Assembly: GCF_025420585.1 (NCBI RefSeq)
Contig: NZ_JAOEGB010000005.1
Span: 62,001 to 126,000 of the forward strand
DNA from: Planotetraspora sp. A-T 1434
GTDB lineage: Bacteria; Actinomycetota; Actinomycetes; Streptosporangiales; Streptosporangiaceae
Length of the DNA: 64,000 nt
Direction of reading: 5' to 3'
The notes under the pieces were generated by a model. The model made no database searches. It was given only the letters and a program-made list of their open reading frames with translations, and was not told where the DNA came from. This document shows positions 1 to 7,372 of this stretch, one piece after another; positions within the stretch are counted from its first letter, which is position 1; every line of letters begins with the position of its first letter. A program made the translations under genes and the position numbers.

Positions 1-2383
1 ACGGCCTGGCCTCCGGCCAGCGGGCCGACGCCCGTGCGTAGACGTCCGCGCAGGTCGTCGCCTGAGGCGGAAGCGGCGAGCCCGAGTAGGCCAGCCCCAG
101 CTCGCGGAGCAGCACGGCCATCGACCACCCGTCCGACACGAGGTGATGGACCGCCAAAACCACCACGTGGTCCTCGGTGTGGTCCTCGGTATGGTCCTCG
201 GTCTCGATCGGGGTGGGGCCGAGATGCACGACCACCAGCCGGGTCAGCGGTCCCGTCGTCACGTCGAAGGGCCGCTCCAGCTCGCGTACGGCCGCCACCT
301 TGGCCTCGGCCTCGTCCCCCGCCCAGAGCTCCACCAGGTCGGGTGGGCACTCCGAAAGCACGACTGGGGGCGTGGGGGAGGCGGGAAAGCCGGGGGAGCC
401 GGGAAAGACCGTGCGCAACGATTCGTGCCGGGCCACGAGCAGGTCCAGCGCCCGGCGCAGCGCGCGCATGTCCAGGGCGTCCCGGACCCTGAGGGCGACG
501 TTCACCGCCGACACCGCCCGGGGCTCCGGCGTCTCGTACATCCACCGCAGGAAGTACGCCTGGAGCGAGCTCAGCGGTGCCGCGCCTCCGGAAGCAGCCG
601 TGGTCCGCGCCTCCTGCCTGGCGTCGCCTTTCCGGGGCGACGACGCCGCCGCGCGCACGCGTAGGGCCTGGCCGGCGAGGACCGGGGCGTCGAAGGCGAG
701 CGACGGCCCCAGCTCGGCGCCGAACACGTCGGATGCCAGCGAGGCGAGCTGGGTGGCCTTCATCGAGTCGCCGCCGAGGGCGAAGAAGTCGTCGTCGGCC
801 GTCACGTCACGGGCGCCGAGCAGGGTGGCCCAGATCTCCGCCAACGTCACCTCGTCCGGCGTCGAGAGGGGGCGTCCCCGCTCGGTGACAGGGTCCGTGA
901 ACAAGGCACGCACCTCGCGCTTGACCACCTTGCCGTTGTCGTTGCGGGGAAGCGACTCCACGACGAGCACCCGCGCGGGCACCTCGTGCCGCGCCAGCCT
1001 GCCGGTGAGGAAACCGCGCAGCCCGGCCTGGGAGACCGGCTCCCGCGCCACGACCGCGGCGGCGGGCACCATGCCCATGACCGGGTGCGGGACGCCCACG
1101 ACGGCGGCCTCCGCGACGGCGGGATGTTCGTAGAGCGCGGTCTCCACCTGGAGCGTCGACACCTTCAGGCCGCCCGACTTGATGACGTCGCTCTCCCGGT
1201 CGACGAGGAAGAGGTAGCCCTCCTCATCGAGGTGGCCGAGGTCGCCCATCCGGACCCAGCCGTTCCTGAAGACCTCGGCGCCGGCCCGCGGGTCGCCGAA
1301 GTAGGAGCGCGGGGCTCCCGGCGAGCGCAGCCACACCTCCCCGGTCTCCCCGGCCGGCAGGCGCCTGCCCTCCTCGTCGGCGATCATGAGCTCTCCGTCG
1401 GCCGGCCGGCCGACCGAGGCGGGCCGGTCCAAGTCGACGATCATGGTCGTCTGCGCGGGCACAGCCTCCGTCGACGTGTAGTAGTTGACGATCGTCGCGT
1501 TCGGGAAGGCGTCGGCCAGCGCGAGGGCGACCGGCGCGGGGAGGGCGGCCGCCGACGAGCTGAGCAACTGCACGCTCGACAGGTCACGCCGGTCATGGAC
1601 GCCCGCGTTCAGCAGGTCGATCGCCATCGAGGGCACCACGAAAACCGTGCCCACGCCGTACGCCTCGATCAGGCGGCCGAACAGCTCCGCCTCGAACCGG
1701 GGGACGGCGAGCACCGCCGGATGCGCGACGAGCGCGTCCACCAGCATCATCTGAGCCGCGTTGGTCCCGATCGGGAAGGCGTGCAGCAGGTGCTCGGAGT
1801 GGGCGTATCTCCGCTGGGGAGGGTCCGGGCGCTGGCCGTACGCCAGGTTGGCATGGCTCGCGGCCACCCCCTTGGGCGTGCCCGTCGTGCCCGACGTGTA
1901 GATGATCTGCGCGAGGTCGCCGGGAGCGGGGGCGTCCGGAGTGAGGTTCCCGGGGGAACCGTCCAGGCTTTCGGGCGTGGCGGTCCATCCCGGTGAGGCG
2001 GGCGGTGCGGATCCCGGCTCGTGGATGACGCCCGCCGCCGAACAGCGGGTCATGAGGTCGCTCACCTCCGCCGGGGCCAGCCGCGCCGACAACGGCACGG
2101 CGACGCCGCCGGCCCTGAGCACCCCGAGGAAGGTGACGGCGTAGCCGATCCAGCTCTCGCCGCCGAACAGGAGCCCGACCCGGTCGCCGCGCCGCAGCCC
2201 GCGGGCCGCCAACCCGGCCGCCACCGCGCGCGACCGTGTCTCCCACTCCCCGAAGGTCAGCTCAGCCGGGTCGCCCGTGCGCGGGACGGCGAGCGCGACG
2301 CGGTCCGGCTCCACGGAGGCACGGGCCGCCAGCAGAGCGGGCAGCGTGGTGGATGACAGGGACGACGGTTCCGGGTGGGTCAC
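1..2383 (-). CDS. NRPS-like enzyme: acyl/amino-acid adenylation domain, carrier domain, start of condensation domain (partial)
   Basis: This NRPS-like enzyme should activate a carboxylic acid as an adenylate, load it onto its carrier domain and pass it to a condensation domain. I see an AMP-binding domain at residues about 10-520 with core YTSGTTGTPKG, a carrier domain with FFALGGDSMKA near 535-545, and a condensation domain from about 590 with HHLVSDG, cut by the window edge. The region that holds the substrate Asp in amino-acid adenylation domains reads HAFPIGTNAAQ, and the later motif is YYTSTE rather than YGPTE. This looks more like an acyl- or aryl-acid ligase than an amino-acid activator. 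The GTG start overlaps the stop of the glycosyltransferase gene (GTGA) with GGAGG upstream, so translation is coupled. A 12-bp repeat (TEDH x3) sits in the condensation domain. Confidence 0.88.
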   Translation of the reverse strand, partial: MTHPEPSSLSSTTLPALLAARASVEPDRVALAVPRTGDPAELTFGEWETRSRAVAAGLAARGLRRGDRVGLLFGGESWIGYAVTFLGVLRAGGVAVPLSARLAPAEVSDLMTRCSAAGVIHEPGSAPPASPGWTATPESLDGSPGNLTPDAPAPGDLAQIIYTSGTTGTPKGVAASHANLAYGQRPDPPQRRYAHSEHLLHAFPIGTNAAQMMLVDALVAHPAVLAVPRFEAELFGRLIEAYGVGTVFVVPSMAIDLLNAGVHDRRDLSSVQLLSSSAAALPAPVALALADAFPNATIVNYYTSTEAVPAQTTMIVDLDRPASVGRPADGELMIADEEGRRLPAGETGEVWLRSPGAPRSYFGDPRAGAEVFRNGWVRMGDLGHLDEEGYLFLVDRESDVIKSGGLKVSTLQVETALYEHPAVAEAAVVGVPHPVMGMVPAAAVVAREPVSQAGLRGFLTGRLARHEVPARVLVVESLPRNDNGKVVKREVRALFTDPVTERGRPLSTPDEVTLAEIWATLLGARDVTADDDFFALGGDSMKATQLASLASDVFGAELGPSLAFDAPVLAGQALRVRAAASSPRKGDARQEARTTAASGGAAPLSSLQAYFLRWMYETPEPRAVSAVNVALRVRDALDMRALRRALDLLVARHESLRTVFPGSPGFPASPTPPVVLSECPPDLVELWAGDEAEAKVAAVRELERPFDVTTGPLTRLVVVHLGPTPIETEDHTEDHTEDHVVVLAVHHLVSDGWSMAVLLRELGLAYSGSPLPPQATTCADVYARASARWPEARP

Positions 2384-4287
2384 CGCAGGCCTCCTTCCCG
2401 CTGGAGGAGGACGGACGCGCTGGGCTCGTATCCCGTTTTCCACAGATGGGCCAGAGTGAGCACCAGGGGCAGCGACCGGTCCGGGGACAGCAGGTCGGCG
2501 TGCTTGCGCAGCAGGTGCTGGAGCAACTCCAGCCGCAGCCCGTTGCTCGTGCTGAACGTCATCGACTCGGCGTGGCGGCGGTAGAGCTGGCCCTCGATCG
2601 GCAGGATGTCGGAGTCGTAGCCCGCCTTGTGCAGGCGGATGTAGAGGTCCCAGTCCTCGTACGCGGGCAGCGCGGCGTCGTAGCCGCCGACCTCCAGCAG
2701 CGCGTCCCTGCGGAACATGCCGGTCGCCCGAGGATGGGTGTTCAGCACCAGGCTGAGCCCCGGCACGTGGCCCACCGGCACGTGGGTGAACTCCAGCAGC
2801 CCGAAGTAGCGCAGGTAACCGGCCACATAGCCGAGGTCGGGATGCCGTTCCATGGCCCGTACGGCTGAGCCGATGAAGCCGGAAGGCAGGAGGTCGTCGG
2901 CGTCCAGGGGCACGATGTACCGCCCGGCGGCCTTCTCCACCCCGGCGTTCCGGGCGGCCGGCAGGCCCGCGTTGGCCTGCCGTACCTTGGTGACGCCGTG
3001 CAGGGAGTCGAACGCGCGGATCGTCTCGGGGTCGGTCGAGCCGTCGTCGACCACGAGGATCTCCACGTCGGGGTGGTCGCTCCGCCGTACCGACTCGACC
3101 GCGTCCCGGACGTATCGGCCCTGGTCGTGGAGGGGGATTACCACGGTCACCGGGCAGCCGGGCGCGCGGCGCGCGGGCGCCGCCGCCACCGGCCGCGAGC
3201 GGACCGGCACGGCCGCGGCGGCGCGCCTGTCTGGAGTGTGCCGCACCGGATCCACCGAGGGGCGGGCCACGGCGTCGAGGATCGCGCCGGCCAGCCGGTC
3301 CGGATCGCCGGGAGGCACGATGCGCACGCCGTCCAGCAGGTCGGCCGCCGTGCTGCCGTGCGCCGCGATGACCGGGTAGCCCAGCGCCGCCGCGAGGGCG
3401 GCGGTGCCCGGCGGCTCGGAGGCCGACTCCGGGAGCACGCACGGCGTGCCGGGAACCGGCAGCGTGCCGATGTCCTCCGTCCGGACGGGGCCGCCGTAGA
3501 CGACCCTGTCCCGCAGTGAGGACGGGAGCATCCGGCGCAGGTGGTCCCAGTAGGAGTGGCCCACCGGGTCGGCCGGCGTGTCGTCGCCGCGCAGCGTGAA
3601 CCGCAGATCCGGGTCCTTTTCGGCCACCCGTTCGGCGGCCCGCAGGAACGCCTCCACCCCCGACCCCGGGTGGAGGGCGCCGAGCCGCAGCACGGTCCGC
3701 TCCTCCGACATCCCCTTGCCGGGCAGGTCGGGAGGCGACGGCCGCCGCAGGGTGACCGGGCGGGACGAGGTGCGGGCCACGGCCACCGACTCGGCGATCA
3801 CCACATCGGCCCGCGCCCGGCAGTAGCCCTCCGCGAACTCGGCGATCATGCTGTGGTAGGTGACGGGCCGATGCGCTCCCGGACCGGACCTGGCGCCCGC
3901 CCCTGTCGCTGAATGCCAGGGGGTGAGCGTCACCGCGATCGTGGCCGACGCGAACTCGCCGAGCAGTCGCCGCGCGCGGAGCACGGTGAGCGCCTCGCCG
4001 CCCGTGTGGGAGAACTCGATCACGTCGAACGGGCCGTGCTCGCGCAGGGTGTCGTAGACCCGGTCGGCGTACTCGAGCGGCTCGGTGAAATAGCGGTGGT
4101 CCGGGCGCGGTGCGCTCAACCGAAGCCAGGTGAGGGGCGGCCGGAGACGGGAGCTGGGCAGCGCCTCACTGACGAGGCACACCTCGTGCCCCTGGCCCGC
4201 CTGGGCGAGCGCGGTGGCGAACACCTGGGCGCCGGTGCCCGTCGCCCGATCGGTGGCGAGGTCGCGGCAGACGTGGGCGATCCGCAT
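2380..4287 (-). CDS. Two-domain glycosyltransferase (GT4-like plus GT2)
   Basis: This 635-residue cytoplasmic protein carries two glycosyltransferase units. Residues 1-350 begin MRIAHVCRDL and look like a GT-B fold retaining transferase (GT4 type). Residues about 377-600 begin VTVVIPLHDQ and form a GT2 GT-A domain with VDDGSTD and a metal-binding DADD. I chose the ATG at 4287 because it overlaps the upstream stop by one base (TGATG) and starts the GT4 fold directly; a longer upstream reading frame would run back through the dehydrogenase gene. A proline/arginine/alanine-rich linker joins the halves. Its place in the operon before an NRPS-like gene suggests glycosylation of a peptide or lipopeptide product, but donor and acceptor cannot be read from sequence. 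Confidence 0.85.
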   Translation of the reverse strand: MRIAHVCRDLATDRATGTGAQVFATALAQAGQGHEVCLVSEALPSSRLRPPLTWLRLSAPRPDHRYFTEPLEYADRVYDTLREHGPFDVIEFSHTGGEALTVLRARRLLGEFASATIAVTLTPWHSATGAGARSGPGAHRPVTYHSMIAEFAEGYCRARADVVIAESVAVARTSSRPVTLRRPSPPDLPGKGMSEERTVLRLGALHPGSGVEAFLRAAERVAEKDPDLRFTLRGDDTPADPVGHSYWDHLRRMLPSSLRDRVVYGGPVRTEDIGTLPVPGTPCVLPESASEPPGTAALAAALGYPVIAAHGSTAADLLDGVRIVPPGDPDRLAGAILDAVARPSVDPVRHTPDRRAAAAVPVRSRPVAAAPARRAPGCPVTVVIPLHDQGRYVRDAVESVRRSDHPDVEILVVDDGSTDPETIRAFDSLHGVTKVRQANAGLPAARNAGVEKAAGRYIVPLDADDLLPSGFIGSAVRAMERHPDLGYVAGYLRYFGLLEFTHVPVGHVPGLSLVLNTHPRATGMFRRDALLEVGGYDAALPAYEDWDLYIRLHKAGYDSDILPIEGQLYRRHAESMTFSTSNGLRLELLQHLLRKHADLLSPDRSLPLVLTLAHLWKTGYEPSASVLLQREGGLR

Positions 4288-4739
4288 CAGGCGCCGTCCC
4301 CGCTGCCCGCGCCGTCCCACAGGAAGGCGACGCCCATCGTTTCGCCGCGGCGGTCGTTGACGAGGCGGTACGCCTCTGGCGCGTCCCGCCAGGAGAAGCG
4401 ATGCGTGATCAGGCCGGAGCAGTCCAGCAGCCCGCGCTCCATCATGCCGAGCACGTAGCGCAGCAGTCGTGGCTCGTCCCAGCCGGGCCGGTCGTGCGTG
4501 TCGTGGACCGCCGTGACCGTCAGGCCCTTGGTCATGACCTCGGAGGACAGGCGCTGCGCCCCCGGATGCCCGGTGTCCCCGAGCAGGACCACCGTGCCGT
4601 AGCGCCCGGCGAGGGCGAGCGCGCTCCTGAAGACCTCGGCGTTGCCGGTGGCGTCGACGACGGCGCACGGCTCGACCGCGCCCCGCTCGGGAAAGACCAG
4701 GCGGACGTCCGCCGTCCCGGCGCCCATCGCGTGTCCCAT
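4287..4739 (-). CDS. Stand-alone C-terminal Rossmann half of a zinc-type alcohol dehydrogenase (MDR family)
   Basis: The 150-residue product matches only the second half of medium-chain dehydrogenases: it has AVVDATGNAEVFRSAL, then GRYGTVVLLGD, and a C-terminal segment typical of threonine/sorbitol-dehydrogenase-like proteins. The family is normally about 340 residues. The N-terminal GroES-like catalytic domain with the zinc ligands is absent, and the neighbouring coding sequence leaves no room for it. The ATG at 4739 overlaps the preceding stop (TGATG), and the stop overlaps the next start in the same way, so the fragment is embedded in the coupled operon. It may be a decayed gene, or a retained cofactor-binding piece that works with another protein. 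It should not be active as a dehydrogenase alone. Confidence 0.7.
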   Translation of the reverse strand: MGHAMGAGTADVRLVFPERGAVEPCAVVDATGNAEVFRSALALAGRYGTVVLLGDTGHPGAQRLSSEVMTKGLTVTAVHDTHDRPGWDEPRLLRYVLGMMERGLLDCSGLITHRFSWRDAPEAYRLVNDRRGETMGVAFLWDGAGSGDGA

Positions 4740-5839
4740 CACACTGGCTCCGGCCGGTCGCACGTGCTCTCGATCACCACGACCCGGCGCTCGCGGCTCG
4801 ACGTCTCGATGGCAGTGAGAACCTCCAGCACGTGGTACGCCAGGGCTCCGGTGGCGCGCTGGACACTGGTCGAGAGGGACGCGGCGAGGTCCGCGACGCC
4901 CCGGCCGCGTAATCGCTGCTCATCGGGGCCGTCGGGCGGAGTGACCGGTGCGAGCAGGCGCCATCCCTCGCTGTCCCAGCGCTTGAGCAGGACGTCCCCG
5001 TCGAAGCCGCTCGGGTCGGGCAGGGACAGCGTGCCCTGCGTGCCGTAGATCTCGATGGAGGGCAGATGGGCGTCCCAGACGTCGAAGCTCATCATCGCGG
5101 TGCCGACCGCTCCGGAGCCGAACCGGAGCACCGCCGACGCGTGGGTGGCCACCTCGACGTCGATCGTGTCCACCAGGCGGCCCGGAGTCGTGACCTGGCG
5201 CCGGCGCGAGCCGATCGTCGTGGCCCCGGTCACCTCCATGACCGGGCCGAGACACGTGACGAGCCAGCTCAGGTAGTACGGACCCATGTCCAGCACCGGC
5301 CCGCCTCCGGGCTTGAACAGGAACGTCGGATCGGGATGCCAGCTCTCCGCCCTGTTGTGGGTCAGGAAGGCGGTGACTCCGACCGGACGGCCGATCAACC
5401 CCTGGTCGATGGCCGAGCGCGCGGTCTGGCAGGCGCTGCCGAGAAACGTGTCGGGAGCCACACCCAGCCGCCGTCCCGTCGCCTCGGCGCGGGCCAGCAC
5501 CTCGGCGGCGTCCGGAAGCGTGGCGGCCAGCGGCTTCTCGACGTAGACGTGCTTCCCCGCGTCGAGCGCCGCCATCGTCACGGCCGCGTGGACCGAGGGC
5601 GGCGTGATGTTCACCGCGATGTCCACCGCCGGGTCGGCCAGGAGTTCCTCGACCGATCCCCAGACGGAGAGCCCCACTTGCTTGGCCGCCCGCTCGGCGC
5701 GGGAGCCCTCGATGTCCGCGCACCGCACGACGTGCAGGCCCGAGAACCTCCGCATGCCCTGGATGTAGCGAGGAAACACGTCGCCACACCCGATTACCCC
5801 GACCCCCACACGGCGTCCGTCGTCCTCGTCGCCGGTCAT
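4739..5839 (-). CDS. Gfo/Idh/MocA-family NAD(P)-dependent oxidoreductase
   Basis: This 366-residue cytoplasmic oxidoreductase probably acts on a sugar or cyclitol. The N-terminal Rossmann motif VGVIGCGD is at about residue 11, and the family Lys motif EKPLA is near residue 100. The C-terminal half is the GFO/IDH beta-sheet domain. The start is set by a strong GGGAGGAAAATG; an upstream in-frame start would add 19 residues with no ribosome site. It is first in the minus-strand operon that continues into the dehydrogenase fragment, glycosyltransferase and NRPS-like gene, so a role in making an unusual sugar for that pathway is reasonable. The substrate is not identifiable. Confidence 0.85.
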   Translation of the reverse strand: MTGDEDDGRRVGVGVIGCGDVFPRYIQGMRRFSGLHVVRCADIEGSRAERAAKQVGLSVWGSVEELLADPAVDIAVNITPPSVHAAVTMAALDAGKHVYVEKPLAATLPDAAEVLARAEATGRRLGVAPDTFLGSACQTARSAIDQGLIGRPVGVTAFLTHNRAESWHPDPTFLFKPGGGPVLDMGPYYLSWLVTCLGPVMEVTGATTIGSRRRQVTTPGRLVDTIDVEVATHASAVLRFGSGAVGTAMMSFDVWDAHLPSIEIYGTQGTLSLPDPSGFDGDVLLKRWDSEGWRLLAPVTPPDGPDEQRLRGRGVADLAASLSTSVQRATGALAYHVLEVLTAIETSSRERRVVVIESTCDRPEPV

Positions 5840-5961
5840 TTTCCTCCCGACCGTGCTGCTCAGACCGTGCTTCTCGCCGTCGAGTCCTCCGACCACATCC
5901 CGCCCCCTACGTGGAATTATCTCGGGTCATGTGGGAAAAAGTTGGATATCGCGCTGATCAG

Positions 5962-5991
5962 ATGCTAGATATGGCGAGTTTCGGCTGTCAA
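5962..5991 (-). promoter_or_regulatory. Candidate sigma70-type promoter for the oxidoreductase/NRPS operon
   Basis: On the minus strand TTGACA (5991-5986) and TAGCAT (5967-5962) are separated by 18 bases, inside an AT-rich island that stands out from its GC-rich surroundings. Transcription would begin near 5955, giving a leader of about 115 nt before the ATG at 5839. The interval 5840-6044 holds no gene. A short GGCC-rich inverted repeat at 6025-6040 may help terminate the M1 peptidase gene. Confidence 0.5.
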
Positions 5992-6044
5992 TATCAGCAT
6001 TGATCGGATCTTTGGGTTCGCCGACCGGCCGCATGGCCGGCGCT

Positions 6045-7334
6045 CTACGGGAGAAAGGGGAGCCGGGGGTCGCGGAGCCAGGTCCAGAAGAACGTCTCCA
6101 GGGGGCGCGTGCTGTAGCGCTCGGCGTGGCTGGTGAACTGCCGCGTGCTGACGGTCCCATATCGGTGGGCGGCCGTCCATTCGCGCAGCATGTGGTGGAA
6201 CGCCGCGTCGCCGAGCGTCCGGCGCAGGGCGTGCAGGGCGAGCGCGCCGCGCTTGTACACGCGGTCGTCGAACAGCCGGTCCAGCCCGGGGTCGGCGAGG
6301 GCGAAGTCCTGCGGCAGCGCGGCCAGCTTCCGGTGCGCCCGCCTCGCGTGCTCCTCTGCGGGCTCGCCTCCGGAGTCCTCCGACCAGAGCCACTCCGCGT
6401 ACGCGGCGAAGCCCTCGTGCAGCCAGATGTCCCGCCAGTCGCCGATCGTCAGGCTGTTGCCGAACCACTGGTGCGCCAGCTCGTGGGCGACCAGCCGCTC
6501 GCTGCCCCGGCGGCCGTCCGCGTGGTTGACGCCGAAGATCGACATGCCCTGAGCCTCGATCGGGATCTCCAGCTCGTCGCCCGCCACGACGACGGTGTAG
6601 CCGTCGAACGGGTAGGGCCCGAACCGCTTCGCGAACGCCTCCAGCATCTGCCCCTGGCGGCCGAAGTCGTGCCTGACCCGGGCGGCGGCCCGCCACGGGA
6701 AGGCGAGCCTCTGCGGCACCGGACCGGGCACCACCTCCTGGCGGTATCGCCCGATCTGGACGCTCGCCAGATAGGTCGCCATCGGCTCGCGCTGCTCGTA
6801 CACCCACGTGGTGGCCGATCCCGCGCGGCGCTTGGCGGCCAGGGCTCCGGTCGCGACGACCTCGTACGGCGAGGCGGTCGTCACCGAGATCCGGTAGGCC
6901 GCCTTGTCGTCCGGGCGGTCGTTGCAGGGGAACCACGACGGTGCGCCGATCGGCTGGCTGGCGACGAGCACGCCGTCGGTGAGCTCCTCCCAGCCCAGCT
7001 CGCCCCAGCGTGTCGAGATCGGCCGCGGGGTCCCGGCGTAGTGCACCTCGGCCACGAACGGCTCGCCCTCCCGCAGAGCGGCGGCCGGGGTGACGACGAG
7101 CTTGTCACCCCGGCGGGCGTGCCGGGCTTGAGCACCCCCCACGAGGACCTTCCCGACGCGGAACGCGCCCAGGTCGAGCCCGAACGACTCGGTCTGTCGC
7201 GTAGCCACGGCCGAGATCCGCGCCACGGCGGTGAGCTTGTTCGGCCCTATCCGGTAGTCGAGGGACAGGTCGTAATGCTCGACCCGATACCCGTCGTCGC
7301 CTCGATTCGGAAAGTAGGAGTGGGCCACGCTCAC
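6045..7334 (-). CDS. M1-family zinc aminopeptidase
   Basis: This 429-residue metallopeptidase would remove N-terminal residues from peptides. It has the zinc site HELAHQ near residue 282, followed 18 residues later by the third ligand in WLHEGF, which is the M1 spacing. The usual GxMEN exopeptidase motif appears as EAQGMSIFG, a variant seen in short actinobacterial M1 enzymes. I see no signal peptide or membrane segment, so it is probably cytoplasmic. It is shorter than PepN (about 850 residues) because the large C-terminal helical domain is missing. The GTG start lies 38 nt after the Pls-like gene on the same strand, so the two are probably co-transcribed. Aminopeptidases that degrade epsilon-poly-lysine are known from producing streptomycetes. 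A link to polymer turnover or self-protection is inference. Confidence 0.9.
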   Translation of the reverse strand: MSVAHSYFPNRGDDGYRVEHYDLSLDYRIGPNKLTAVARISAVATRQTESFGLDLGAFRVGKVLVGGAQARHARRGDKLVVTPAAALREGEPFVAEVHYAGTPRPISTRWGELGWEELTDGVLVASQPIGAPSWFPCNDRPDDKAAYRISVTTASPYEVVATGALAAKRRAGSATTWVYEQREPMATYLASVQIGRYRQEVVPGPVPQRLAFPWRAAARVRHDFGRQGQMLEAFAKRFGPYPFDGYTVVVAGDELEIPIEAQGMSIFGVNHADGRRGSERLVAHELAHQWFGNSLTIGDWRDIWLHEGFAAYAEWLWSEDSGGEPAEEHARRAHRKLAALPQDFALADPGLDRLFDDRVYKRGALALHALRRTLGDAAFHHMLREWTAAHRYGTVSTRQFTSHAERYSTRPLETFFWTWLRDPRLPFLP

Positions 7335-7372
7335 GTTCGTTCAGGTCCCCTTGCTCAGCACTACAGGCGGCG

